From Ancistrus triradiatus (lineage: Eukaryota > Chordata > Actinopteri > Siluriformes > Loricariidae): 64,000 bases of DNA. Shown piece by piece: positions 43,420 through 54,824 of the stretch; the first letter of the stretch is position 1; every line of letters begins with the position of its first letter. The stretch lies in contig JAJAGP010000185.1 of NCBI GenBank assembly GCA_025084515.1, positions 245,825-309,824 on the forward strand. The letters are read 5' to 3'. The position numbers were made by a program, and so were the translations under genes. A model generated the notes under the pieces. It was given only the letters and a program-made list of their open reading frames with translations, was not told the DNA's origin and searched no databases.

Positions 43420-44985
43420 TGCTAGCCCACCACACCATGGGCTCCCAAGTTTAAGCCCCAGTGGTGCCTTCCAGCCAGGTTGTATACCACACAGGCACAG
43501 TTGCCCATGTCTGATACCATTTTTTTGGCACTGCAACAACGAATCAGCTCTGCCATCTACTAGTGCCCTGTTCAGGAGCCATGTTCCTGTCAGAATTCCA
43601 GCATAGCCCCTACCCACACTCACACCCGTCCTTGTTTGTCCAGCCCATGGTTCTGTAATTTGCTCTGGCTCATTCCCAGACTCCTGGATCCACACACATG
43701 CACACGATCTTTTACATGTTTGCTGTGAAATAAAGCGCATACTTGTGTGATAGTTATGTACTGCTCTGCTAGCTCATGTGGTAGCTCTCACATGCTTAGT
43801 AAAATATGGAAGTGATTTAAACTCTGCTGTGTTGGCCTGTGAACTACGAGCTCTTTTACTGTGGGAGAAATGTTAACATTTGTTTTTCGCTGAATACAAG
43901 TTGTGATCAATTTTTCATTTACTGTGGTAGTGTTTATTGATCCCCAAATCATTAGACATAAAAGCAGACATGCAGGATGTCATTTTAATGTGTATGTTTG
44001 GCCATTAAACGTTTGGGCCTCCTTTTCTTTTTCTTTTAAATCATATTTTATTTGATTTTATTTTTGAAGTCATTTTCATTCTCCCTAGCCAATTTACATG
44101 TTGTATTGATTTTTATCCTTAACAATAATTTAATGTTATTTTAATTTTGATGCGTCATTGTTTTTCAAACCCGGGTCCCTGCAGTGATTGATGAGCTAGT
44201 GTATTAAGACTGCTATACCCTCTGAAGGCCTTGTTTTTAAACATATTAATTTGGCATCTTCAAAAATTTGGGCACCGTTCCAGATCTGCTTTTGTTTTCA
44301 TCGGGTCTCGTTAATGGTTAGGTCAAGTTGTTCTTTATTGCAGAGCCCCCCTTATAAAATCAATAAAACATGTCATTGTTGCAGAACATGTCAAACTTCT
44401 GCAAAAGACCATATGTAAAACATAAGAAAATAGAAGACTTGTACTTTAATTACAAAAGGGATGTTGACAGATGTTGAAAAAGAACACACTCATATATGAA
44501 AGCGTTCGGAAAGCTGTGATGTTCATGTAAATGATCACTTTCAGAGAGGCAGAAAAATGTCTGTAGGTGAAGCACTTTTTTGGAGGAATTTATTTGTTTA
44601 TTTATAATATTCTTTATTACTGAACAATGTTAAGCTTTTGGGGGATGGGTGGGGTCACTCATTTAAAAAGCGCTGGGCTTTGAATTGAATGTTATGTTTC
44701 TTTTTTATTCCTTTGAAGAATGCCAGAGTATTTTGGCATCAAGCAAAAAAGAAAATGTTGGCTCCAAAGAACTCCTGGAAATGGTTGACTATCACTATAA
44801 ACTTTGATTGTTGTTAGGGATACAGAGAGAAAAAGGTTAAAATATATATATATTTTTTTATGTATATTGGGTAAAGCACCACTCTGTACTGTATATGTAT
44901 GTGTTATGTGTATGCTGTCTTATCTGTGAAAAACAATATATCCCTATAATATGTCTTGTAATAAGTCATGGTATATCTTTTTTTT
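43420..44985. other. Intron, no confident element
   Basis: 43415-43500 has a weak tRNA-SINE-like head (CACACCATGGGCTCCCAAGT, GTTTAAGCCCCAG) similar in style to 8655. The rest is AT-rich and unassigned up to the T-rich acceptor tract at about 44978. Confidence 0.35.
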
Positions 44986-44994
44986 TGTCTAAAG

Positions 44995-45106
44995 CTACTA
45001 CAATTTGGACGACGTATATCATGAGACTATAAACAAGTACCTGTCCAATCTGGTGGAAAGAAGCCTCCGAGACCTGGAATCTTCTTACTGTATGGAAATA
45101 CAAGAG
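44995..45106 (+). CDS. ascc3: ASCC3 exon: linker before second Sec63 (residues 684-721)
   Basis: Acceptor GTCTAAAG after a T-rich tract. One base completes Ser, then YYNLDDVYHETINKYLSNLV and ERSLRDLESSYCMEIQE, phase 0 before donor GTGTGT. SYYNL and NK(F/Y)LS.L(I/V)E.SL..LE are typical of ASCC3. Too short to show as its own open frame; found by continuing the protein. Confidence 0.94.
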
Positions 45107-45449
45107 GTGTGTGTGTTCAGTGTGATAAAACATTAGTATATGGAATCTTATTTTACGGACATGACTAATAGAGATTAAAGATAATTGAAGAGCCGTTATT
45201 GTAAGTTCATTTCTTAAGCACGTTATCGACTAGTTTTTAGATCAGTAACATTTTTGATCAGTGGGGAGATGTTTAAATTATAGTGTTTCACAGTTATTAA
45301 TGTGTATACACTAACCGGCAACTTTATTAGGTACACCTTTTTAATTACTAGTTAATGCACATGTCTAATTAGCCAATAAAACGGCAGGAACTCAATGCAT
45401 TTAGATGTAGACACGGTTAAGACGACCTGCTGAATTTCAAACCGAGCAT

Positions 45450-45860
45450 CAGAATGAGGAAGAAAGGTGATTTAAGTGACTTTGAACATGGCATTGTTAT
45501 TGGTGCTAGATGGGCTAAGTATTTCGGAAACTGCTGATATTCTAGGATTTTCATGCACAGGTCCAGGGAATGATCCAAAAAGAAAATATCGAGTGAGTGG
45601 CAGTTCTCTATGCGAAAATGCCTTGTTGGGCATAATGACCAGGACTGGTGTGATCTGATAGAAAGGTGCAACAGTAACTCAAATATCCACTCACTACAAC
45701 CAAGGTATGCAGAAGAGCATACATGAAAGCATAAATCCATCTTACCTTGGATGTGGGGGGGATATTTTTTTGGCACACATCGTTACACCACAGCCTACCT
45801 AACTATCTACTCAGACCAGCTCATCATGCACCAACGACCATGCCCACGTTCAATGCCATC
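45450..45860 (+). pseudogene. Tc1 transposase scraps
   Basis: FKPSIRMRKKGDLSDFEHGI-like start, ARWAKYFGNC in a second frame, SGSSLCENALLG, TTQPTYLSTQTSSSCTNDHAHV-type decay at 45785-45850. Only the N-terminal third and a middle block remain. Confidence 0.75.
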
Positions 45861-45962
45861 AACATTATGATGCTCGGGAACTTCACCAAAACTTTCCCGC
45901 CAAGAACACAGGATCCTACAGTGACTCTGTGTTATTGGACTAAATAGTGTCTGTATGCACAC

Positions 45963-46158
45963 TTACATTTACAGCATTTAGCAGACGCCCTTATCCAGAG
46001 CGACTTACAATTAATACAGTCTTACAATCCAAGCAATGGGGGTTAAGGACCTTGCTCAAGGACCCAACTGTGGCAGCTTGGCAGAGGGTGAGATTTTGAA
46101 CCCTGGACCTTCTCTCCCTAGTCCAGTACCCTAAACCGCTAGGCTACACAGTCCCCAC
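45963..46158 (-). repeat. tRNA-derived SINE, antisense
   Basis: Reverse copy from TTACATTTACAGCATTTAGC to CTAGGCTACACAGTCCCC. Inserted in the Tc1 element 45305-46640. Confidence 0.9.
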
Positions 46159-46159
46159 T

Positions 46160-46517
46160 ATATACTATGCACATTTTTATGTTATTCAATATTCTTTTAT
46201 CTAGTTTTTATGAATTATTATATTTTTAAATAGGTTCTCTGTTATCTTATACTATTACTAAGATTGACTAAACTGATTAATTAGATAACTTGCTTTAATT
46301 CTTACGTATAACATCTAAGCCATCAAAGGAGGTTTTGGTTCCTTTTTGAGACTTGGTCCTTCCAAAGGTTTCTTCCTTATAACATTAAGGGGAGTTTCCC
46401 TAGGCTTGCTGAATTTGGAATGGCTTTAGATATTGGGAGATAATATAACATTGCAAAGCTGCTTTGAGACAATGCTCCATTGTAAAAAGCGCTATAGAAA
46501 TAAATCTGACTTGCCTT
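46160..46517 (-). repeat. 'tatagcgcttttt' dispersed repeat, copy 5, inverted and longest
   Basis: Reverse of copies 22904 and 10805: TTAATTAGATAACTTGC, TTACGTATAACATCTAAGCC, CAAAGGAGGTTTTGGTTCC, TTGGTCCTTCCAAAGG, AAGCTGCTTTGAGACAATGC, GTAAAAAGCGCTATAGAAAT. Shows the full-length structure without interruption, which proves the insertion site in copy 2. Confidence 0.88.
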
Positions 46518-46904
46518 CGACAGGTTGTCTTGATCATTTCTACATACCTAAATGCATTGAGTTTCTGCCATGTGATTGGCTGCCTAGATATTTGAGTTAA
46601 TGAGCACTTGGACAGGTTTACTTAATAAGGTGGCTGATGAGTGTATAAAATAAAATGTAAATGAATAAAGGTACAACGGACAAAAAAAATCTATAGACAA
46701 ATCAATGCAAAAGCTTTTTTAACATGTTCTTTGGTGCATTTACTAAACAACACTATGTGTTAAATTGTGCTCAGTAAAGGCATTCTGCTGTCCCGTGTTA
46801 CAGCACCTCTCTCATTAGCTAGCCGGTACCTTGTAACCCTCAGTTTGTAGACTATTCATGGCTGATGTTTGAGGTTGCTAATAAGTCTGTGGATTGACCC
46901 TCAG

Positions 46905-47039
46905 GATGATCGCACAATCGAACCTCTCACGTATGGCCGTATCGCTTCCTATTACTACCTGAAGCACCAGACTATTCGCATGTTCAAGGAGAGACTAAAG
47001 GCTGATCTTCCCATCTCAGAACTGCTGTCCATCCTCACA
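46905..47039 (+). CDS. ascc3: ASCC3 exon: linker to second Sec63 (residues 722-766)
   Basis: Acceptor ACCCTCAG; DDRTIEPLTYGRIASYYYLK followed by HQTIRMFKERLK and ELLSILT; donor GTAAGT, phase 0 both ends. PLTYGRIASYYYL.H.T is the conserved helix leading into the second Sec63 unit. Confidence 0.96.
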
Positions 47040-47340
47040 GTAAGTGAACACAGCTTTATTTCTTCTTTTGTTCTTCCTTTTTTTCATTCTGTCCCCAAGC
47101 TTTATTGGATAGATACCTTTTTAATGCATAGTATTCATTTCATTAGGTACATTTATTAAAACATGTGCAGGCTGATATCTCATGTGTCAAGCATGTCGAC
47201 AAACTGCAGTTACACTGGACTCTGTGTGTGTATATACGACACGTGTGTTGTCACCCCGTAATGAGTAAAGCCATATAAGAAATGTCTGAAATCTAGCACT
47301 GCTGAAATAATTAATTCAGCCTTAATTTTTAACCTTTAAT

Positions 47341-47406
47341 TTTACTGCTTCATTTTTCATTTAATAGTAATGCATTTAGAGAACATGACCGAACAATTGC
47401 TCTATA

Positions 47407-47449
<43 letters not shown>

Positions 47450-47560
47450 TTTTTGTTTGTTTGTTTGTTTTTTGTTTTTACTGCTTCATTTTTCATTCAA
47501 TAGTAATGCATTTAGAGAACATGACCAAACAATTGCTTTATATATATGTGTGTGTATGTA
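47341..47560. repeat. 136-bp tandem duplication with (TA) and (TTTG) tracts
   Basis: TTTACTGCTTCATTTTTCAT through GAGAACATGACC(G/A)AACAATTGCT occurs at 47341 and again at 47477, with three or so differences. A (TA)n and TTTTGTTTTTGTTTG block separates the copies. Confidence 0.85.
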
Positions 47561-47652
47561 TATATATATATATATATGTATATATATGTATATGTATATG
47601 TATATATATATATATATGTATTATATATCTATATAGATATTATATATATATA

Positions 47653-47689
<37 letters not shown>

Positions 47690-48050
47690 CCTCTATTCGT
47701 CGATCTCTCTATCTCTTCTCTCAGGGGGTCGGTCAAATCTCTCATCTCTTCCTCCTCTCGTCTCTCTCTCTCCGTCTAGATATCTATATATCTCTCTATT
47801 ATATATATCTATATATATATATCTATTAGTATGTATGTCTGTCCTTCTATATATATATATATATCTATCTATATATATCTCTATACCATACATATATTAT
47901 GTATTATATATACGTATATATATATATATATATATACGTATATATATGTATGTATGTATGTATATATGTATACGTATATATATATATATTTTGTTTTTGT
48001 TTGTTTGTTTGTTTGTTTGTTTTTTGTTTTTTTTGGTTTATTTATTTTTT
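47405..48050. repeat. Complex (AT)n-rich low-complexity tract
   Basis: Alternating (TA)n, (GTAT)n, TCTCTATC-rich and TTTG-rich stretches. The TTTTGTTTTTGTTTGTTTG block occurs at 47445 and again near 47989. A stretch at 47690-47790 looks garbled (irregular TCTCTC mix), possibly from sequencing of unstable repeats. Confidence 0.85.
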
Positions 48051-48130
48051 TGCGCCAATGCTCAAGATGCTCTATATACCAGACTCACCTATCAAGCAGT
48101 TATTACTATGCTAACTAGCTACTACCTACA

Positions 48131-48487
48131 GAGCTGTGCAAAAGTCTTAGGCCACCTTTAGATTTGTTGTTTTAGCAATAGTATAATGACCATATAGAAT
48201 TATTAGAATTACTCAGTCTTTATTGTAATACAACCATAAAATACATTAAATGTGTCTGCAATTTAAAAAATAACCTTAAAGCTTCCATAGGCTACAGTAT
48301 TTCATGTTACCCCCCATTATTTTGTTACCTTTAGGTACATTTTGTGTTTGTTTGTAAAAATTGTGTGTACATGTTCCCTGTACTTTAAGTCTGCATCTTA
48401 ATAAAGAGACTGCAAAATAATTATATATGGTCCCTATACCATCACTAAAACAGCAATTCTAATGGTGGCCTAAGACTTTTGCACAGT
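48131..48487. mobile_element. Short Tc1-derived miniature element
   Basis: Left GAGCTGTGCAAAAGTCTTAG, right CTAAGACTTTTGCACAG, inverted for about 40 bp (GTGGCC/ GGCCAC included, then CTAAAACAGCAATTCTAATG against TTTAGATTTGTTGTTTTAGC). 357 bp, no coding. Same ends as 13513-13999. Confidence 0.85.
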
Positions 48488-48499
48488 ATTATATGCCTA

Positions 48500-49620
48500 C
48501 ATCCCCTTAAAAATCAGTGTGAGTATGCTCTATGCCACCATAGAGTTTGAAGGATAGGGTTTTGCATTGTATGAATGGATTTGTATTGCTGAAAGTGCAC
48601 AAAGTGCTGAGGTTTTTGCACAAGTCTGTATATGCCTCATTTAGCTTTCAGATTAAGTCAGGGATGGCAGTTTGCATTCAGTTATATGAAAAACCCTGCT
48701 CATTATTAATGAGAACATCTGCAAGTACTCTTTAAATGACTGGTTTTAATTGCGTAAAAAACCTTTATATTCCTGATACACGGGCTATTAAAGCAGCTGA
48801 TGTCAAGGCTGGATCGATAAAACACTCATCAACCAAGGTCATACGCTCTGAGCACACCTTAAACGTGTAGCGCTTCCTGAGCAAAAACAATTTCTGCTGC
48901 CGAGTTTTATAGACGGAGTTGGATTTTGATCAAACCATAATTTGTCATCAATTACTGTAGCGACGTTCTCTACCAACCAATATGTCTAACACAGCAGAAC
49001 AATCTCAAGGAGGCACACATACACAGGCAACTCTTCAGGTTTGTATGGCTATTAGCACGCCTTTAGTATTGCCTTATTAGAACTCTGGCTCCTCTGCTCT
49101 ATGCCCTCGGGGCTCCTCCTCAACTCTGCTGATTGCTGACATAATTGCAACATAAAGCATTTTCACACTTCAGCGACATGACCGGTGACATCACATCTGT
49201 CTCAGTGTTTAGTGAAACTACACCAAGAATGTGTTGTGTTGTAGTAAGAGGTGAATGGTATAATACAGTCCGTTCTGAACTTTTTTTTTTTTTTATAGAC
49301 CATCATGTACCTGTGTATTTTGTCAGTGCATTTACGCTTTGAGATGTATGTTTGTCTTGGATAACTTTGTTTAGAAATAAGTATAACAAAAACTGATTGG
49401 GTAGATGAATGATCCCCTAAAATAAACCTTTTGCAACAGTCACACAAGACACAGTTTTATGATGGAAGAAATCAAAAAACACATAAGTGCATAACGTAAA
49501 ATGTAGCACTGTAGTTTCTGAGAATTGTAATGAATCACTTAAAAATTTTCTGCAGAATATATACTGTGGTACAGGAGCAGTCATTTTGTTTACATCAGAA
49601 TTTAAAAGAGTTTTATTGAG
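48500..49620. other. Intron, partly unique-looking
   Basis: No repeat recognised in 48760-49130; includes TTTGATCAAACCATAATTTG and GTCATCAATTACTGTAGC, an AT-core style seen in many conserved elements. Not proven. Confidence 0.3.
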
Positions 49621-49639
49621 GATTTGAGGTGCTTTGTTT

Positions 49640-49672
49640 GGTTGGTTGGTTGGATGGATGGATGGATGGATT
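49640..49672. repeat. (GGTT)n(GGAT)n microsatellite
   Basis: Tetranucleotide run, four GGTT then four to five GGAT units. Confidence 0.85.
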
Positions 49673-49796
49673 TTTTTGGAGGGCTCAAATGCTACGCGAA
49701 ATGTCAGGAATCAAAGAACTACAATGTTGCATGCAAAAAATACTATTTAAAATACAACATGGCTGTCTTTCAACTTCTGTTAAAAGAGTAAAATAT

Positions 49797-49968
49797 ATGT
49801 ACATTATTTAACAGACACTCTTAACCAGTCTTACATTGTACAGGCCAAGTAATTGTGGGTTATGGAACTTGCACAATGAGGCAACAAGGGAAGCGTGGTA
49901 CTGCTGGAACTTGACCCTTCTGGTTCATAGTCCAGGACCTTAACAGCTGCACCATTGCACTCCCATGT
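49797..49968 (-). repeat. Old tRNA-derived SINE, antisense
   Basis: Diverged copy: TTATTTAACAGACACTCTTAACC, AATTGTGGGTTATGGAACTTGC, GACCCTTCTGGTTCATAGTC, GCACCATTGCACTCCC. Confidence 0.65.
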
Positions 49969-50070
49969 CTCTGACTAAAAATCTTCAACTCTAAAATCTC
50001 AGAAGTCAGTCGAGTTTTATTTATAATAACTGTTGTGTTAACTGCTCTTAGTAACGTGATCATAATATTA

Positions 50071-50558
50071 CCGTATTTTTCGGACCATAAGGCGCACTTA
50101 AATCCTTTAACTTTCTCAAAAATCGACAGTGCGCCTTAAAATGCGGTGCGCCTAATGTATGAATTAATTCTGGTTGTGCTTTCTGACCTAGAACCGATTG
50201 TAGATGGTACACGGTGCTCATAAATCTGTCAAAATGTTTTAGCACGTCTTGGTAAGTTACGAAGCTTACGGCCACCGTAGTGCGCAGCTTCGCGGAGTAA
50301 TACGGTATGTGCTTCAGCATTAGGGTACGTGCATTCATTCATTTATTTTCGAAGCGGATTTCAAACTCAACGCTATCAGTCAACATGGACATAGAGCAGC
50401 TGCGAGAGAATTCAACATTAACGAATCAATGGTACGGAAGTGGAGGAAGCAAGAAGCCGCCAGGTAAAGACCAAACTGAGCTTCCGAGGGAACTTAAGAG
50501 TTTTGTATCATTTCATGCGCCTTATAACCCGGTGCACTTTATAGCCCGAAAAATACGG
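50071..50558 (+). mobile_element. pogo-type miniature element, copy 2, keeping an HTH-coding remnant
   Basis: Ends CCGTATTTTTCGGACCATAA and TATAGCCCGAAAAATACGG, inverted; TA at 50069-50070 and 50559-50560. Internal: a frame near 50386-50465 reads HRAAAREFNINESMVRKW then RKQEAA, the helix-turn-helix of pogo-type transposases (ESMVRKWRKQE), ending in a stop. The catalytic domain is gone. It therefore derives from an autonomous pogo element by internal deletion. Confidence 0.9.
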
Positions 50559-50559
50559 T

Positions 50560-51695
50560 AAACATGATCATAGTACAATATTTGCTTTAAGAACACCTCT
50601 CCAATCATCTAGACTAGTTCTGTACTTCAACAGTCAGGTCAATTGCTTTGGCAGTCAATTAGTTTTAAACATGAATTCTCATATCAACAAACTAAACCCT
50701 GATACTTAACTGCTAGCTTGAGTGAGTTATTTTGGCTGTGTGATCAATAGCCAGGGCATGGCGTCACCTTCTCCAGGCTTACTGCCATCACTCAGTTTGT
50801 CTTTTCATGTCTTTAAACCTTGTTGTTGTCCTGAAAGACCTTAAGCTCTACCAGGATATACATTTGGATCAACAGATTGCTGAATGTTTCTATGGTCTTA
50901 AATTTGTGTGATAGCACATATTTTGCAGTGTAAAGGATGTGTAAAGAAAGCCTAAATAGATGCAGAAGAATATAGCCTTTTCTCCCAAGTCTTTTCAGCT
51001 CTATTAAAATGTCAATAAATTGATTCTTCCAATTTGGCAGAAGCATTTCGTCCTTGTTAGGGCTGTGTGCATAGGTCCTCAAATATCCAGATATCTAAAC
51101 TCCATTTACTTGATCTGGAATTGAATCAAGGCATACACAGTACCAATGAGAGTAGCCAAAAACCATATTCAAGTTAGAGCTGTTATTTAAGCAATGGCCA
51201 AGCCATTACAAATACCTTTAATTAAAGTAAGAAGCCACCTGGAAAGATACAAAATACCTACATTTCAGAATATGCAGTAGTGGTGGCGAAGATGTCAACT
51301 CTATTCAGTTGTGTGAATTCAGACATAATGCACAGAGTTTATAGTAACCTGTGCTCTTCACCAACAGTTAGACTGAGTCTCAAGTGGTTTCCAATATGTA
51401 GTGTGAACCATGTATTGAACTACAAGACCAGTAGATGCTACCTGAGATTGAAATAAAGCAATGGTCAAATCTTGCTAAATTTAAGGATAATTAAATATAA
51501 TTAAAGTTAAATGTGGCAAGTTACTACCAATGGATGGCATAAAATAAAGACATTTTTGTTGCCATGAGTTTTAAGCTCTAAATTAGTTACATTCTTGTCA
51601 CATCTGTACACAATAAAGGAATATTTAGTCGTCTGTGGTTTAAAAATCTCATTAGCAGTATAGTTTTTCTCAGTGAGTTGTTTTAATTTTAATCA
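50560..51695. other. Unassigned intron
   Basis: No element recognised. Confidence 0.4.
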
Positions 51696-51699
51696 TATA

Positions 51700-52456
51700 A
51701 TCAGCACACTATATTGAGTAAAAAAAAATGTTATACATATCAGAATATATCTATATTTGGCATGTTCTCCTCAATGCTGCAATGACTGCAGTAATGGCGT
51801 GGTCTGTGTTACGTCTTTCTGGATGAAATGCAGGTCTTCTAGCCTGGAGTAAGAGGACAGGAAATCAGGGGACAAAGCAGAGTGGGTTTAAAGGTTTTTA
51901 TTGCACAATAAATTCACCAAGACGAACATCAAGTCAAGCCTCAGTCTTAGTCCAACAAATTGAACAGAAGCAGGCTCATGCTCTATGGCATGTGTATGTG
52001 AAGCAAAATCTCACTATAACATCTTGAAACATATAGAGAAGACCCAAAGCTAGAATAAAACAATAAAGAAGAATATTAACAACAAATAACAAGGTAAAAT
52101 AACACTGAATTAATCATATCTTAATGCTGAAAATTAATAAATCATGGAAAAATTAGGAAAAATGCCACTGGACTCACCAAGTTTAGCAAAATCTGATGTT
52201 AAACCAACATGACTTCACATTATCTCAAAGAGCATCTTTTGTTGGTACGGAATGCTTGGCTGTCTCTGTCTTCAAGTGTCCCCATAAATGGTCTTGGGAT
52301 TTAGGTCAAGTGACTGTGGAGGAGAGTTAATGACAGTCAGATGCACTTATTTTTAGTTCATGCCAGATTCAGTCAAATTTTTATTTAGAGTATATAATAG
52401 GTATTGAAAACAATAACAATAGAAGCATGTCACTAGTGGTCTCAGACTTTTGACCC
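51700..52456 (-). mobile_element. Probable decayed Tc1-like element, antisense
   Basis: GTCTTGGGATTTAGGTCAAG followed by TGACTGTGGAGG reads in reverse like the Tc1 PDLNPIE region. Right end CACTAGTGGTCTCAGACTTTTGACCCC resembles a terminal repeat also seen at 57340-57375. Left end uncertain. Confidence 0.5.
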
Positions 52457-52459
52457 CCT

Positions 52460-53880
52460 CCCATTTATTTGTACAGCAAAAAAGGGTTAACGTTCCAGCC
52501 TCTTCTTCGGATACACAAACACCACAATTATCCTTCCTTACAAATTTGGAATTTAATTTCTTTAGTTTGTTTATTTTGTATATTTAGAATACATAAAAGA
52601 CCTTTCTTTAGAACCTACAAAATATTCAGAGGTCACCCAGTCATTATGTGTGTCTCATTTCTTAATTCCGTTATGAGATTTGGCAGCGAGAGCTTGTTAT
52701 TAGCAGTTGTGGTGGGGATGTTTTTCACCGACAGTGGGAGTGCACATGTTGCTGTGCTAATTGTGGGCTGGGTTACAAAGAGAGGTCTCAATCTTCCCAT
52801 TAAAGTGCGCTCTACTTTATTATCTAGCTCTCTGTCGCTTAACACGTTCCCGTGTTTAAGACTCCCACAGATTGGCTAACAAAAGCATGACATGAGGCAG
52901 GCTGGACCCATGCCGGCCCCCTACTCCACCCCAGCGTGTGGTTCAATACAGCCCAATCACTTCCCCTGTCAGGGGCACAAAGACCCCCCAGCCTCTCAAT
53001 GGCCTCTAATTACCGTGGCGTGGTCATAATGAGGCACCCAGTCGATTGCTTTCTTCTACCCATTCTCAGTTCTGTTCCCTCTCTCTCCCTCCCTTCTTTC
53101 CTCTCTCATCCTGCTATGAAAGCCCAGGTTTCGTTCCTGTCAGTGAAGGCTTGTATAGTTAAATGATGCTGATAAAGCCCTCAAATGTTTTTTTTTTTTT
53201 CTTTTCTTTTCCAAAAGAGTAGTCAAACAGTCAGTCTGTTTAGATGTCAAAAGAATCTGCACTCTGGTGAACAATCAAAAGCTCTCACTCAGCCCTCTAA
53301 AGTACTGTGATCGGTTTCTGTGTATGTAAATGTCAGCTGAGACTGAGAAGATTGTATGGGAGCTCGGTGTCAGTGCTTCTGTTTACAGATCAGCTGCCTC
53401 CTTTTATCTTCTGCAAATCTGCATGCAGACTGCATGCCCTCAAGAGATAAATCATGTAGTGATATGCTCTTTTGTTCTCAGTTTTCCACCATTTCTCACT
53501 TTGCTGGATCTGGGGCGTTTGAGCTCAGTGCTGTAGCATTGATGGATGGAGGCGGGGGAACTCAGAACTGTGACTAATGTTCCCACTGCCTCCACTTACA
53601 AGTGTACATTAGAAAACCTGACAAGAACGGCGGTGCACGAGAGCTCATGCATCTGCATATAAGCCTTACAGCAGTCAGCGAGCACTTTGAAGCCCTGTTA
53701 AGCTTAAGCTTGGCATCAAGCAAGTTTCCTAGTAATATAATAGTACAGTGAATACAGTGTTACACCTAACTTTGAATACATCTAACTTGTTTAGCTAAAT
53801 TTGATCAGCTCATGCATAGATGAGTATGTTTAATGTACACCTTTGTAGTAATGCAGGTCAGTATAAATGACCCGCAATTA
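52460..53880. other. Intron with unique-looking, relatively GC-rich parts
   Basis: 52740-53060 has blocks such as CCTCTAATTACCGTGGCGTG and CATAATGAGGCACCCAG, no repeat signature and balanced composition. 53300-53560 is similar. Possible conserved non-coding elements. The 136-codon open frame at 52469-52879 has no domain or splice support. Confidence 0.3.
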
Positions 53881-53921
53881 TACTTCTTGTGTATTTAGGC
53901 ATTCAGTATATATGTGTGTTA

Positions 53922-53936
53922 TATATATATATATAC

Positions 53937-53973
<37 letters not shown>

Positions 53974-53974
53974 G

Positions 53975-54017
<43 letters not shown>

Positions 54018-54200
54018 GATATATATAGATATATGATATATATGTATGTGTATCTATATACATCCTCGATAGATAGCATATATATATATATATATCGTGT
54101 GTGTTGTGTGTGTGTGTCTGTATCTCTATATATATATCTACTATATCTCTCTCTATATCTATTCTTCTATATATCTCTCTAAAAAATATCTATCTATCTC
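53922..54200. repeat. Complex (AT)n/(TATC)n low-complexity tract
   Basis: Runs of TA, GATATA and TCTATA with interruptions; source of many spurious Tyr/Ile-rich frames. Confidence 0.9.
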
Positions 54201-54295
54201 TCTCTCTAATATGGTTTGTGTATATATATGTATACATACATATATATATACATATACCTTTATCTGAATGTACACATCATAACAAGCCAGGAGAC

Positions 54296-54315
54296 TCTCT
54301 CTCTCTCTCTCTCTC

Positions 54316-54350
<35 letters not shown>
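54296..54350. repeat. (CT)n microsatellite
   Basis: Two interrupted CT runs. Confidence 0.92.
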
Positions 54351-54419
54351 AAAGTAATAATAAACAATGCATACAATAAAATAGTCTGTTTGTATGTTTG
54401 CCGTGCTTACAGGTAGAAA

Positions 54420-54820
54420 CATTCACAACGAAGCATGTGCATTGCATTAACCCCCCAGGTTACGTCCTAGTAAAGGTTTGTTGTTGTAACTGAATGAGTG
54501 TAAATAAAAAATAATATGAAAAGAACAGAAAAGAATAAAATCTCCTCTGCTGTCTCACAGTGGGGTTCAGCACTAATTTCTTTTAATCACCTAATAAACT
54601 GTAGTGTAGCTTTTTATTGATAGGAAGAAAGTGGATCATGCATATAAAGAATCATACATTATAAAGGGAAGTCCTTGCTTTTGAAATAAAAACAAATCAA
54701 TAGTTTGTATTTGACCATTACCAATTCGACCCATATATATATATATATAAGTCCCTGGAACATAAATAATTTAATTCAAGTAGAGTGGAATTGGTTATTT
54801 AAAGCAAAGTGTATATCAGT
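54420..54820. other. Unassigned intron
   Basis: No element recognised. Confidence 0.4.
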
Positions 54821-54824
54821 CATG

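Larger units (their letters stand above)
45305..46640 (+). mobile_element. Tc1-like transposon of a third family, interior replaced by other repeats
   Basis: Left end AACCGGCAACTTTATTAGGTACACC; the right end, GGTTTACTTAATAAGGTGGCTGATGA, is its inverted partner, with TTAGCCAATAAAACGGCAGG pairing with TGCCATGTGATTGGCTG (46568-46584). Transposase scraps: MRKKGDLSDFEHGIVIGAR-type text at 45450-45510, LSISETADILGFS (45510-45560), ESINPSYLGC/GDIFLAH near 45735-45780. A SINE (45963-46158) and the dispersed repeat (46160-46517) occupy the 3' half. Confidence 0.85.

Noticed and set aside
47370..48161. Several Tyr/Ile-rich frames of 70-139 codons
   Set aside because: Products of (TA)n and (TTTG)n tracts, not genes.
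52469..52879. 136-codon open frame as a hypothetical gene
   Set aside because: No recognisable domain, no splice context, and it lies in an ASCC3 intron; length is within chance for this many frames.
53878..54422. Tyr/Ile-rich and Arg/Glu-rich frames on both strands
   Set aside because: Translation of AT and CT repeats.
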